64,000 bases of DNA, taken from the NCBI RefSeq assembly GCF_900110135.1, contig NZ_FOCO01000008.1, positions 1 through 64,000 on the forward strand, written 5' to 3'. A program made the position numbers and the translations under genes. This DNA comes from Pseudorhodobacter antarcticus. GTDB taxonomy: Bacteria > Pseudomonadota > Alphaproteobacteria > Rhodobacterales > Rhodobacteraceae. The stretch's first letter is position 1. Every line of letters starts with the position of its first letter. The notes beneath the pieces are model-generated. The model saw only the letters and a list, made by a program, of their open reading frames with translations, had not been told where the DNA came from and ran no database searches. Below, one piece after another: positions 25,247-34,386 of the stretch.

Positions 25247-25447
25247 ATGGAAACCTATAGCCTGCTGCGCGAATTCGCTGACAGTTGGATGCTGTTGGCG
25301 CTGACCCTTGTGTTTGTGGCGGTGATTGCTTGGGCGTTTCGCCCCGGCAGCCGCCCCACGCATGATGAAATCGCATCCTCGATCTTTCGCAATGATGATA
25401 AACCCGCTGCCGACAGCGCGGACCGAGCCAAGGAGGCGCGGACATGA
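25247..25447 (+). CDS. ccoQ: cbb3 oxidase small subunit CcoQ
   Basis: A 66-residue single-pass protein that stabilises the oxidase. It begins [20 protein letters not shown], continues through the membrane helix [14 protein letters not shown] and ends in a charged tail. Position between ccoO and ccoP, overlap of 4 bases with ccoP and the [20 protein letters not shown] segment fit CcoQ/FixQ. Confidence 0.93.
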   Translation: METYSLLREFADSWMLLALTLVFVAVIAWAFRPGSRPTHDEIASSIFRNDDKPAADSADRAKEART

Positions 25448-26352
25448 GCAAGAGCCCTAAAAATGTGACCGACCCAAAGTTGCGCGCGAAAAACCACCAA
25501 GACGGGGATCCTAACACCACGGGCCATGTGTGGGACGGGATTGAAGAGTTTGACAACCCGATGCCGCGTTGGTGGTTATGGAGCTTTTATGCCTGTATCG
25601 TTTGGGCGCTGCTGTATTCCATTGCCTATCCGGCCTGGCCGATGCTGACACGGGCGACGCCCGGCCTGTTGGGCGCATCGACCCGCGCCGATGTGGCCGT
25701 GGATATCCAAACCTTTGTGGACCGTAACGCGCCGATGCGGGCCGCGTTGGAGGCTGCGGATTTAGCCGCTATCCCAACCGACCCCGAATTGGTCAGTTTC
25801 GCCAACAATGCGGGTGCCGCCGTGTACCGCACATGGTGCGCGCAGTGTCACGGTTCGGGAGCTGCGGGTGTGCAAGCGTCCGGTTATCCCAACCTGTTGG
25901 ATGATGATTGGCTGTGGGGCGGGGATATGGAATCCATCCATTACACCATTTCCCACGGTATCCGGAACACCACGGATGAAGATGCGCGCCTGTCCGAAAT
26001 GCCACGGTTTGGTGTGGATGAATTGCTGGAAAAAGCGCAGATTGACGAAGTTGTGCAGCATGTGCGCGCCATTTCCGGCCAAGATCATGACGCAACATTG
26101 GCGGCTGCCGGGGCCGGGGTGTTTGCCGAAAACTGCACGGGCTGTCATATGGAGGACGGTTCTGGCAATCGCGATTTGGGTGCGCCGAACCTGACCGATG
26201 CGATTTGGCTTTATGGCGGCGATGTTGCGTCTTTGCAGCACACGGTCATCTATTCCCGCGCGGGCGCGATGCCAAACTGGAACACCCGTTTGTCCGAGGC
26301 GGATATTCGCGCTGTGGCAACCTATGTTCACGGGTTGGGCGGCGGCGAATAA
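25444..26352 (+). CDS. ccoP: cbb3-type cytochrome c oxidase subunit III (diheme c)
   Basis: Diheme cytochrome that accepts electrons from soluble c-type cytochromes. The 302 residues have an N-terminal cytoplasmic part ([20 protein letters not shown] is the CcoP hallmark), a membrane helix ([20 protein letters not shown]), then two cytochrome c domains with heme sites CAQCH and CTGCH. A strong terminator follows 18 bases after the stop, ending the ccoNOQP transcript. Confidence 0.97.
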   Translation: MSKSPKNVTDPKLRAKNHQDGDPNTTGHVWDGIEEFDNPMPRWWLWSFYACIVWALLYSIAYPAWPMLTRATPGLLGASTRADVAVDIQTFVDRNAPMRAALEAADLAAIPTDPELVSFANNAGAAVYRTWCAQCHGSGAAGVQASGYPNLLDDDWLWGGDMESIHYTISHGIRNTTDEDARLSEMPRFGVDELLEKAQIDEVVQHVRAISGQDHDATLAAAGAGVFAENCTGCHMEDGSGNRDLGAPNLTDAIWLYGGDVASLQHTVIYSRAGAMPNWNTRLSEADIRAVATYVHGLGGGE

Positions 26353-26370
26353 GCGGTCTTAACCAACCAG

Positions 26371-26405
26371 AAAGGCCCCCCGGTGCAAGCTGGGGGGCCT
26401 TTTTC
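26371..26405 (+). terminator. Intrinsic terminator of ccoNOQP
   Basis: Arms AAAGGCCCCCC (26371-26381) and GGGGGGCCTTT (26392-26402) with a 10-base loop, followed by a T-run. Confidence 0.94.
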
Positions 26406-26467
26406 GTTTTGCGTGCGCAGATGTCGCAGGCAAACGCGCCCTTAAAACCTGCATCTGCAATGTGTTG

Positions 26468-26481
26468 TTGATACAGGTCAA
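26468..26481. promoter_or_regulatory. FNR/FnrL-type box upstream of ccoG
   Basis: TTGATACAGGTCAA: 9 of 10 consensus positions, centred about 65 bases before the ccoG GTG. It lies after the ccoNOQP terminator, so ccoGHIS seems to have its own oxygen-controlled promoter. Confidence 0.78.
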
Positions 26482-26539
26482 TGTGGCGCGGGCCGCGATG
26501 CGTGATACCCATGCCTGATGATATTGCCGGAGTGATGCC

Positions 26540-27970
26540 GTGAGCAGCCCAGATACCAACCCCAACAGCCTGTTTGCCAAACGCGAACCGATTTTTCCGC
26601 GCCGCGTGAAAGGTGCGTTTCGCAACATGAAATGGTGGATCATGGCAGTCACGCTGGGGATTTACTATGTCACGCCATGGCTGCGCTGGGACCGGGGGCC
26701 AAGCCTGCCGGACCAAGCGGTGCTGATCGACATTGCCAACCGCCGATTCTTTTTCCTGATGATCGAAATTTGGCCGCATGAATTTTACTTTGTCGCGGGC
26801 CTGCTGATTATGGCGGGGTTGGGTTTGTTTTTGTTCACATCGGCCGCCGGGCGGGTGTGGTGCGGCTATGCTTGTCCGCAAACGGTGTGGACGGATTTGT
26901 TTATCTTGGTGGAACGCTGGGTGGAGGGCGACCGAAACGCGCGCCTGCGCCTGCATCGCAGCGCGTGGACCGGTGAAAAGGTGCGCAAAACGGCGGTGAA
27001 ATGGACCGCGTGGTTGTTGATCGCGATGGCCACGGGCGGCGCGTGGGTGTTTTATTTCACCGATGCACCAACGCTGGCCGTGAATTTGGTCACAGGGCAG
27101 GCACATTTCGTGGCCTATATGACCATTCTGGTGCTGACCGCGACGACGTTTTTCTTTGGTGGATTTTTCCGCGAACAGATTTGCATTTATGCCTGCCCGT
27201 GGCCGCGTATTCAGGCCGCGATGATTGATGAAGACACGCTGACCATCAACTATCGCCATTGGCGCGGCGAACCGCGGGGCCATTTGCAAAAGGGTGTGGT
27301 GGCCGATGGCCTTGGTGATTGCATTGACTGCATGGCCTGCGTGAACGTCTGCCCGATGGGGATTGATATTCGCGATGGGCAGCAAATGGCCTGCATCACT
27401 TGCGGTTTGTGCATTGATGCCTGCAATGATGTTATGGACCGTATCGGCAAACCGCGCGATTTGATCGGCTATATGGCGCTGACAGATGAGGTGGCGGAAC
27501 AGACCGGAACCGAGCCGAAATCGGTTTGGAAACATGTGTTCCGCGCGCGTACCATTATGTACACAACCCTGTGGGCGGGGGTTGGGATTGGCCTTGTGGT
27601 CGCCTTGTTCCTGCGCAGCGATGTGGATTTGAACGTAACACCCGTGCGCAACCCGACCTTTGTGACGCTGTCGGACGGGTCCATCCGCAACACGTATGAT
27701 TTGCGGATTTTGAACAAATTGGGTAATGATGCGGTGTTCCGTATTTCGCTGACATCGGAGGCGGATTTGCGGATATCGCTGGAGGGTACGCAGGAATTGA
27801 CGGTGAACGTGGCCGCCAACGCGCAGCAAACCCAGCGGGTGTATGTGGTTGCAGCACCCGGCGCCGATGCTGCATTGGCCGACCGCACCGACCTGCGCCT
27901 GTGGGTGGAGGAGGTGGGCGGCACCAGTCGTATTCACCACGACACCATCTTTAACGGCAAAGGGGACTGA
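26540..27970 (+). CDS. ccoG: cbb3 oxidase accessory protein CcoG (RdxA/FixG family)
   Basis: Membrane ferredoxin-like protein with two 4Fe-4S clusters, linked to copper reduction during cbb3 assembly. The 476 residues start at GTG 26540 with GGAG upstream. Features: RRVKGAFRNMKWWIM and several membrane helices, CGYACPQTVWTDLFILVERW, CIYACPWPRIQAAM, then ferredoxin motifs CIDCMACVNVCPMGIDIR and CITCGLCIDACNDVM, and a C-terminal periplasmic immunoglobulin-like domain (FixG_C). First gene of ccoGHIS. Confidence 0.96.
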   Translation: MSSPDTNPNSLFAKREPIFPRRVKGAFRNMKWWIMAVTLGIYYVTPWLRWDRGPSLPDQAVLIDIANRRFFFLMIEIWPHEFYFVAGLLIMAGLGLFLFTSAAGRVWCGYACPQTVWTDLFILVERWVEGDRNARLRLHRSAWTGEKVRKTAVKWTAWLLIAMATGGAWVFYFTDAPTLAVNLVTGQAHFVAYMTILVLTATTFFFGGFFREQICIYACPWPRIQAAMIDEDTLTINYRHWRGEPRGHLQKGVVADGLGDCIDCMACVNVCPMGIDIRDGQQMACITCGLCIDACNDVMDRIGKPRDLIGYMALTDEVAEQTGTEPKSVWKHVFRARTIMYTTLWAGVGIGLVVALFLRSDVDLNVTPVRNPTFVTLSDGSIRNTYDLRILNKLGNDAVFRISLTSEADLRISLEGTQELTVNVAANAQQTQRVYVVAAPGADAALADRTDLRLWVEEVGGTSRIHHDTIFNGKGD

Positions 27971-27973
27971 CCG

Positions 27974-28534
27974 ATGGGACGCGAGATGAGTTTTATGACT
28001 TTTATCATGCGGCCCGAGGTGTGGTTTGTCCTTGGCCTTGCGGGTTTAGTGATTGTTCTGGGCTTGGTTTTGGCGCGGGGCACGTTGACGGGCGGCAAGG
28101 TGTTTGGCGTGGTGTCACTGTTTTTTGGCGTGATTATTGCGGTCAATCTGGTGCTGGCCAACCGCGCCGTTTCTACCTTTCCGGGGTTGGAGGTGACAAA
28201 TTCCTACATTGCCAGCCAGTCGTTTGATGTGGACCGCGCGGCGCAAAAGGCGCTGGGGTGGAATTTGGTGCCGGAATATGATGGCGCGGCCAAGGAGTTG
28301 CGACTGGCCTTTACCGACCCGCTGGGATTTCCCGCCGAGGTGACGGGTTTGTCTGTGATGGTGGGCCGCGCGACCGAGGCGCGCGATGACAGCCGCCCCG
28401 AATTTGTGCGCGAGGCGGGGGTGTTTGTCGCCCCGCTGGATTTGCAACCCGGCAAGTGGATGATGCAGATCGAAGCGTTTTCCAAGGATGGCACGCCGTT
28501 TCGGCAACGCATTGATCTGATGGTCAGGAGATAG
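27974..28534 (+). CDS. ccoH: cbb3 assembly protein CcoH (FixH family)
   Basis: Membrane protein that stabilises the cbb3 complex. The conserved FixH part begins near residue 40: GGKVFGVVSLFFGVIIAVNL, then STFPGLEVTNSYIASQSFD and a periplasmic beta domain ending GTPFRQRIDLMVRR. Before it, residues 12-35 form an additional membrane helix (PEVWFVLGLAGLVIVLGLVL) that I do not expect in the family. The ATG at 27974 has AAAGGGGA upstream and follows ccoG by 3 bases. A start within the TTG near the conserved helix is the alternative. Confidence 0.9.
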   Translation: MGREMSFMTFIMRPEVWFVLGLAGLVIVLGLVLARGTLTGGKVFGVVSLFFGVIIAVNLVLANRAVSTFPGLEVTNSYIASQSFDVDRAAQKALGWNLVPEYDGAAKELRLAFTDPLGFPAEVTGLSVMVGRATEARDDSRPEFVREAGVFVAPLDLQPGKWMMQIEAFSKDGTPFRQRIDLMVRR

Positions 28535-28537
28535 GGC

Positions 28538-30739
28538 ATGAGTTTGGCAGAGGGGCATGGCGGGGGATATAACGCGGGGCATGTCAGCCCCTCTGCCTGC
28601 CCGGCTTGTGCTGCGGCCCCGTCTGCCGAACGGCTTGCGGAACTGGCGCGGCCCACGCATGCACGCCTTATGTTGTCGCTGCCCGGTGCGCATTGTGCCG
28701 CCTGCATGTCCACCGTTGAAAACGGGTTGCAGGCGCTGCCGGGGGTGCAATCGGCCCGCGTGAATTTGACCCTGCGGCGCGTCAGTGTGGACGCCGATGC
28801 GGACGTGACCGCCGAAAGCCTGATCCCCGTTTTGGCGGGTCTGGGGTATGAGGCACATGAGCTGGACCCCGGCCTGTTGTCGGCCACCGAAACCGACAAG
28901 CAAGGGCGTGATTTGCTGATGCGGCTGGGTGTGGCGGGGTTTGCCATGATGAACGTCATGCTGCTGTCGGTCGCCGTATGGTCAGGCGCGGGGGACGCGA
29001 CGCGCGATTTGTTCCATTGGATTTCGGCGGCGATTGCCCTGCCCACGGTGGTTTTCGCGGGCCAGCCGTTTTTCAAATCGGCCTGGGCCAGTTTGCGCGT
29101 GGGGCGGTTGGGCATGGATGTGCCAATTTCGCTGGCGCTGGTGTTGGCATCGGGCATCAGCCTGTTTGAAACCATGTATTCCGGGCATCACGCCTATTTC
29201 GACGCGGCGGTGATGCTGACGTTTTTCCTGCTGGCGGGTCGGTATCTGGACCATCGCACCCGCGCCGTGGCCCGGTCGGCAGCCGAGGAGTTGGCCGCAT
29301 TAGAAGTGCCGCGCGCCACCCGCGTTGTGGACGGGGTGGAGGCGGTAGTAAGCATTTCCGCGCTGGCCGTTGGCGACATCGTGCGCGTGCGCCCCGGCGG
29401 GCGGATGCCCGTGGACGGCGTGGTAATCCATGGCGCGTCTGAGGTGGACCGCTCGCTGTTAACCGGCGAAAGCCTGCCTGCGCAGGCCGGTCCCGGCACG
29501 CTGGTCGCAGCGGGTGAGATTAACCTGACCGGCCCCTTGATGGTGCGCGTGACCGCCGCCGGGCGCGACAGCAGCCTGCACCGCATGGCCGATCTGGTCG
29601 CCGTGGCCGAAAGCGCCAAGACGAAATACACCAGCTTGGCGGAACGTGCGGCGCGGGCCTATTCGCCCTTGGTGCATATTCTGTCCTTTGGTGCGTTCGG
29701 CTATTGGATGTGGGCCACTGGGGGTGATTTGCGCTTTGCGGTGAATATTTCGGCGGCGGTTTTGATCATCACGTGCCCTTGCGCGCTGGGGTTGGCGGTG
29801 CCTGCGGTGGTCACGGCGGCCAGCGGGCGGCTGTTTCGTAAGGGGTTGTTGATCAAGGATGGCACCGCACTGGAACGGCTGGCGGAGGTGGACCATGTGG
29901 TGTTTGACAAGACGGGTACGCTGACGCTGGGCACGCCAAAGCCGATGAATTTGGACGATGTGCCAGCGGAAGTGTTGGCGGTTGCCGTGGCGCTGGCGCA
30001 AGGGTCGTCGCATCCGTTGGCGGTGGCGCTGGCCGGGGTGGATGCCGAACCCGTGGTGATTGACGCAATCCATGAGGTGCCGGGATACGGTATTGAAGGG
30101 CGCATGGCCGGTCGGTTGGTGCGTCTGGGCCGGGCGGAATGGGTGGGCGCTGTGCCTGCCGCGCAAACCGCGACCTACCTGTCGGTGAACGGCCAAACCC
30201 ATGCGATTTTGTTCGCCGACAAACTGCGTCCGGGGGCCGAGGCGGCGGTGGCCGCGATGCGCGCAGCGGGATTGCGCCTGACCCTGCTGTCGGGTGACAG
30301 TGATGCGCCTGTGGCCGAACTGGCCGCGCGGTTGGGGATTGATGATTGGCACGCGGGTAAATTGCCCGTTGAGAAATCAAATTTTGTCAAAGGGTTGCAG
30401 GACAAGGGGGCCCATGTGCTGATGATCGGGGACGGGCTGAATGATACGGCGGCGCTGGTGCAGGCGCATGTCTCCATCTCGCCCGCGTCGGCGCTGGATG
30501 CTGCGCGCACGGCGTCCGATATTGTGCTGCTGGGCCAAGATATGGCCCCGGTGGCCGATGCGCTGCGGATTGCGAAACAGGCGACCCGGCGGATCCGCGA
30601 AAACTTTGGCCTGTCGGCGGCGTATAACGTGGTCGCGGTGCCACTGGCGCTTGTGGGGCTTGCCACGCCGTTGCTGGCGGCCGCTGCGATGTCGCTGTCG
30701 TCGATCACGGTGTCTTTGAACGCGTTGCGGTTAAAGTAA
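28538..30739 (+). CDS. ccoI: Copper-translocating P-type ATPase CcoI (FixI family)
   Basis: P1B-type ATPase exporting Cu(I) to the periplasmic side for CuB insertion in cbb3 oxidase. The 733 residues contain an N-terminal Cys pair (SACPACAAAP), one heavy-metal-associated domain with GAHCAACMSTVENGL, the actuator LLTGESLPAQAGPG, the membrane metal site ITCPCALGLAVPA, the phosphorylation motif FDKTGTLTLG and the hinge MIGDGLNDTAAL. Nearly all P-type landmarks are intact. It starts 3 bases after ccoH. Confidence 0.96.
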   Translation: MSLAEGHGGGYNAGHVSPSACPACAAAPSAERLAELARPTHARLMLSLPGAHCAACMSTVENGLQALPGVQSARVNLTLRRVSVDADADVTAESLIPVLAGLGYEAHELDPGLLSATETDKQGRDLLMRLGVAGFAMMNVMLLSVAVWSGAGDATRDLFHWISAAIALPTVVFAGQPFFKSAWASLRVGRLGMDVPISLALVLASGISLFETMYSGHHAYFDAAVMLTFFLLAGRYLDHRTRAVARSAAEELAALEVPRATRVVDGVEAVVSISALAVGDIVRVRPGGRMPVDGVVIHGASEVDRSLLTGESLPAQAGPGTLVAAGEINLTGPLMVRVTAAGRDSSLHRMADLVAVAESAKTKYTSLAERAARAYSPLVHILSFGAFGYWMWATGGDLRFAVNISAAVLIITCPCALGLAVPAVVTAASGRLFRKGLLIKDGTALERLAEVDHVVFDKTGTLTLGTPKPMNLDDVPAEVLAVAVALAQGSSHPLAVALAGVDAEPVVIDAIHEVPGYGIEGRMAGRLVRLGRAEWVGAVPAAQTATYLSVNGQTHAILFADKLRPGAEAAVAAMRAAGLRLTLLSGDSDAPVAELAARLGIDDWHAGKLPVEKSNFVKGLQDKGAHVLMIGDGLNDTAALVQAHVSISPASALDAARTASDIVLLGQDMAPVADALRIAKQATRRIRENFGLSAAYNVVAVPLALVGLATPLLAAAAMSLSSITVSLNALRLK

Positions 30740-30743
30740 GCGC

Positions 30744-30902
30744 ATGGAAATCCTCGCCATTCTTATCCCCGTATCCTTGCTGCTTGGCGGCGTTGGTTTG
30801 GTCGCGTTTTTCTGGTCATTGAAATCCAAGCAATACGACGACCCCGACGGCGACGCTGCGCGCATCCTGAAAACCGACTACGATGATAAACCAAAACCCT
30901 AA
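30744..30902 (+). CDS. ccoS: cbb3 assembly protein CcoS
   Basis: A 52-residue single-pass protein needed for cofactor insertion into cbb3 oxidase. It reads MEILAILIPVSLLLGGVGLV, FFWSLKSKQYDDPDGDAARI and a short acidic tail, the classic CcoS pattern (helix, then SGQFDDLEG-like QYDDPDGDA). ATG 30744 lies 4 bases after the ccoI stop; it ends ccoGHIS. Confidence 0.95.
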   Translation: MEILAILIPVSLLLGGVGLVAFFWSLKSKQYDDPDGDAARILKTDYDDKPKP

Positions 30903-30910
30903 TTCATCTT

Positions 30911-30989
30911 GGTGGAAATACCTCACGGGCGGGCTGAATGCGAAAAACGCCTGCCCTGTGGTCAAGCTGGGGGAGTGTGCACCCCCAGC
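30911..30989. repeat. Intergenic element, class C, copy 1 (GGTNNAAATACCT plus G/C hairpin)
   Basis: Between convergent ccoS and the ALDH16 gene. It has GGTGGAAATACCT (30911-30923) and, about 40 bases later, a perfect 8-bp hairpin GCTGGGGG/CCCCCAGC (30966-30973, 30982-30989). The hairpin is 12 bases downstream of the ALDH16 stop and may end that transcript, although no T-run follows. The similar arrangement at 40471-40530 suggests a dispersed 3'-end element. Confidence 0.55.
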
Positions 30990-31000
30990 GCGTGTCATCC

Positions 31001-33325
31001 TCACGCGCCGTAAGGCACCCAGATCGTCTTCACTTGCGTTGCCGCGCGCAAAAATTCGCGCCCCTCGGCCAGCGCCCAATCGGTTGCGCGACCATCATTC
31101 ACCCATGTCCGCTTCAAATTCCCCGCCGCTGCGGTTTCCACCACCCCAGACAATTCCGCCGCGCCAAAGCACCAGACTGCATCCACATCCATATGCGCCG
31201 CCAGCGGTTTGGCCAAATCGGCATGCGCCCCGGTCACGATGTTCACCACACCGCCCGGCAGATCGGACGTGTCCAGCACTTGGTACAGGTCGGTTGCGGC
31301 CAGCGGATAGGCCCCTGACGGCACCAAAACGCAGGTGTTGCCCATCGCAATCGTCGGGGCCATCAGGCTGATCAGGCCCAGCAGCGGGGCTTCATCCGCG
31401 CAAATGGCACCAATCACGCCGCAAGGCTCGTTCATCGCCAGTGCGACGCTGCGCAGGGGCACGGATTTTACCGCGCCATCAAATTTATCGGCCCAAGCGG
31501 CATAGGTGAACAGGCGGGCGATCGACGCTTCCACCTCGGCCACGCCCGATTTTCCGGTCATATCCTTGATGCGGGCGGCGAATTCATCGGCCCGCGCCGA
31601 TAGGTTTTCCGCGATGTAATACAGGATTTGCGCGCGCAGATGGGCGCTGGATTTGCCCCAAGATTTCGCCGCATGCGCCGCCTCAACCGCGTTGCGGATG
31701 TCCTTGCGGCTGCCTGTGCCCACATGGCCCAGCAGTTTGCCGTTTGGTGACCAGATGGCGGTGGCATAGCCGCTGTCAGGACGTGCCTGTTTGCCGCCGA
31801 TATAGAGTTTCGCGGTGCGGTCCAGCCCTGACACTTCGGGGGATGTCGGCGCGGGCACCGCCAGTGTTGACCGCAAGGGTTTAGACGCGGCTTTGGGGCG
31901 CAGATAGGCCAACAGCCCGTCCCACCCGCCTTCACGCCCAAACCCGCTTTCGCGCACGCCGCCAAAGGGGGCTGCGGCATCCAGCATGTTCGCGCCATTG
32001 ATCCAGACCACGCCCGCTTTGATTTGCGGGGCAATATCCAGCGCCACGTTGATATTTTCGGACCAAATGCTGGCCGCAAGGCCGTAACGGGTGTTGTTGG
32101 CCAAATCGACAGCCTCCGCAGGCGTGCGGAATGTCATCGACACCAACACGGGGCCAAAAATTTCATCCTGCATCAACGCGTCGGCGCTGCCCAAACCCGT
32201 GATCAGGGTTGGCGGGTAATAGCAGCCTGTGGGGCAGGCGGTTTGGTATTTTTCGCCCCCGCTTGCGTCCACCATGGCGGTAATACGCGCAAGTTGTTCG
32301 GGGCTGTTGATCGCGCCCATGTCGATGCATTTGTCCATCGGGTCGCCCACGCGCAACCCGTTCATCCGGGCGCGCAGTTTGGTGTGGAAACGCTCTGCGA
32401 TGCCCTCTTGCACCAACAGCCGCGACCCCGCACAGCACACTTGGCCGCCGTTGAACCAGATCGCATCCACCAACCCTTCGACGGCGGAATCGATATCGGC
32501 ATCGTCAAACACGATATAGGGGGATTTGCCGCCCAGTTCCAACGTCAGCGCCTTGCCTGTGCCTGCGGTGGCTGTACGAATTTTGCGGCCCACATCGGTG
32601 GAGCCTGTAAAAGCGATTTTGGTGGCGTCAGGGTGCGCAACCAGTGCGGCACCCGTGGCCCCATCGCCCGTGACAATGTTCAAAACGCCGGGGGGCAGGC
32701 CCGCCTCTCGGCTGATCTGCGCGAACAGCAGCGCGGTAAGCGGGGTTTGTTCGGCGGGTTTCAACACGATGGTGTTGCCAGCGGCAAGCGCCGGGGCCAC
32801 TTTCCATGCCAGCATCAGCAGCGGGAAATTCCAAGGGATAATCGCGCCGCACACGCCCACGGGGGCCATGTCGGGCTGTTCCGCGTCCAGCAATTGCGCC
32901 AAACCTGCGTGATAATAAAAATGCCGCGCGACCAGCGGGATGTCGATATCGCGCGCCTCGCGTATCGGTTTGCCGCTGTCCAAGGTTTCCAGCGTGGCAA
33001 ACAGGCGGCTGTGTTTTTGCACCAAGCGCGCAAGAGCATAGAGATATTGCGCGCGTTTATGACCCGGCAGTTTCGCCCATTTGGGTTGGGCGCGGCCGGC
33101 GGCAGTGACCGCCGTGTCAATATCGGTGGTGGTGCCTTGGGTGATTTGCGCCAAGGTTTCACTGGTCGCAGGGTTGTGGCTGGCAAAGGTGGTGCCGGGG
33201 GCGGTGAATTTGCCGCCAATCCAATGACCAAAGGGGGCGTTGGCGTGCAGCCATGCCATGGCTTCAACGCTCGATTCCGGGGCGGGGCCATAGGTCATGG
33301 TGTCAAAAATCTCTTTCACGGACAT
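31001..33325 (-). CDS. ALDH16-type two-domain aldehyde dehydrogenase
   Basis: The 774-residue protein contains two aldehyde dehydrogenase-like domains in one chain, the layout of the ALDH16 family. The first (to about residue 480) is complete: IIPWNFPLLMLAWK, GSTDVGR, Glu263 in LTLELGGKS, and Cys297 in FNGGQVCCAGSR, with the 34-residue Glu-Cys spacing of active enzymes. The second (about 510-774) keeps the fold (IWSPNGKLLG, EPCGVIGAI, LPGGVVNIVTG) but shows no Cys or Glu at the active-site positions. NAD(P)-dependent oxidation of an aldehyde is expected; substrate unknown. ATG 33325 follows the deoC stop by 4 bases, so acetaldehyde from deoxyribose phosphate is a plausible substrate. Confidence 0.93.
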   Translation of the reverse strand: MSVKEIFDTMTYGPAPESSVEAMAWLHANAPFGHWIGGKFTAPGTTFASHNPATSETLAQITQGTTTDIDTAVTAAGRAQPKWAKLPGHKRAQYLYALARLVQKHSRLFATLETLDSGKPIREARDIDIPLVARHFYYHAGLAQLLDAEQPDMAPVGVCGAIIPWNFPLLMLAWKVAPALAAGNTIVLKPAEQTPLTALLFAQISREAGLPPGVLNIVTGDGATGAALVAHPDATKIAFTGSTDVGRKIRTATAGTGKALTLELGGKSPYIVFDDADIDSAVEGLVDAIWFNGGQVCCAGSRLLVQEGIAERFHTKLRARMNGLRVGDPMDKCIDMGAINSPEQLARITAMVDASGGEKYQTACPTGCYYPPTLITGLGSADALMQDEIFGPVLVSMTFRTPAEAVDLANNTRYGLAASIWSENINVALDIAPQIKAGVVWINGANMLDAAAPFGGVRESGFGREGGWDGLLAYLRPKAASKPLRSTLAVPAPTSPEVSGLDRTAKLYIGGKQARPDSGYATAIWSPNGKLLGHVGTGSRKDIRNAVEAAHAAKSWGKSSAHLRAQILYYIAENLSARADEFAARIKDMTGKSGVAEVEASIARLFTYAAWADKFDGAVKSVPLRSVALAMNEPCGVIGAICADEAPLLGLISLMAPTIAMGNTCVLVPSGAYPLAATDLYQVLDTSDLPGGVVNIVTGAHADLAKPLAAHMDVDAVWCFGAAELSGVVETAAAGNLKRTWVNDGRATDWALAEGREFLRAATQVKTIWVPYGA

Positions 33326-33329
33326 GATA

Positions 33330-34289
33330 TTATCCAATCGCGTGGCGGTGGGCGGCGGAATAGGCGCCTGTGATGTGGTGTTCCAACTGGCGTTCGATAT
33401 CGCCCAGCAAGGATGATGCGCCGAAACGGAACAGGTCGGGTTGCACCCAAGGCAGGCCCAATTCGTCGCGCATCATCGACAGATAGACCAGCGCATCCTT
33501 GGCCTTTGAAATGCCGCCAGCGGGTTTGTAACCGACCTTGACCCCGGTGCGGGCCTGATAATCGCGGATCGCGCGGATCATGGTCAGCGTCACGGGCAGG
33601 GTGGCGTTCACGGGTTCCTTGCCGGTCGATGTTTTGATGAAATCTGCCCCCGCCATCATGCAAATCAGGCTGGCGCGGGCGACGTTGCGCAGGGTGCCAA
33701 GTTCGCCGGTGGCAAGGATAGCCTTGACATGCGCATCGCCGCAGGCATCACGCATCGCGCGCATTTCATCATAAAGTGCTTGCCAGTTTTGCGTTAGAAC
33801 GTGACGGCGGGAAATGACGATGTCGATTTCTCGCGCGCCCGCCGCCACGCTTTCGCCAATTTCGGCAAGGCGCAGGTGCAAAGGCGACAGCCCCGCCGGA
33901 AACCCTGTGGACACCGCCGCGACCGGGATGCCGGACCCATCCAGCGCGCGCACGGCGGTTGCGACCATGTCGTGATACACACAGACCGCGCCCACGGTCA
34001 GCCCGGTCATCCCCAGCGCTGCCAGTAAGTCGGCACGGACGGGTTGGCGGGCCTTGGCGCACAGGCGTTGCACGCGGCCAGCCGTATCATCGCCCGACAA
34101 GGTGGTCAGGTCGATGCAGGAAACCGCCTTGCACAGCCACGCCGCTTGAAAGTCCTTTTTAATCGACCGCCGCCCCGGCAAGGTGGCCGCGCGGCGTTCA
34201 ATGGCGGATGTGTTGGCCTGCACGCTGGCGACCCAATCCAGATCCAGCGGTATGCCGGGATTGCGGGCGTGGGGGGGATGGTTTTGCAC
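33330..34289 (-). CDS. deoC: Deoxyribose-phosphate aldolase
   Basis: Cleaves 2-deoxyribose 5-phosphate to acetaldehyde and glyceraldehyde 3-phosphate in deoxynucleoside catabolism. The 319-residue form starts at GTG 34289, 7 bases after GGAGG. The Schiff-base lysine is Lys219 in ADFIKTSTGK and the second catalytic lysine Lys255 in KVGYKPAGG. It has a longer N-terminus than E. coli DeoC (259 residues), as is usual for the eukaryote-like class. The ALDH16 gene follows 4 bases after its stop. An upstream open extension to 34346 lacks a ribosome-binding site. Confidence 0.95.
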   Translation of the reverse strand: MQNHPPHARNPGIPLDLDWVASVQANTSAIERRAATLPGRRSIKKDFQAAWLCKAVSCIDLTTLSGDDTAGRVQRLCAKARQPVRADLLAALGMTGLTVGAVCVYHDMVATAVRALDGSGIPVAAVSTGFPAGLSPLHLRLAEIGESVAAGAREIDIVISRRHVLTQNWQALYDEMRAMRDACGDAHVKAILATGELGTLRNVARASLICMMAGADFIKTSTGKEPVNATLPVTLTMIRAIRDYQARTGVKVGYKPAGGISKAKDALVYLSMMRDELGLPWVQPDLFRFGASSLLGDIERQLEHHITGAYSAAHRHAIG

Positions 34290-34386
34290 GGGCAGCCTCC
34301 GGGAATTGGATACTGTGACGTTGCCACGCGCCCCGCCAAACGGCAAGAGTGCGGCGTGGGGCGGGGGGCGTTATTTAACCAAATGG

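Noticed and set aside
26246-27940. 564-residue open frame antisense to ccoG and the end of ccoP
   Set aside because: It lies opposite proven cbb3 genes and has the biased composition of an antisense frame in GC-rich DNA.
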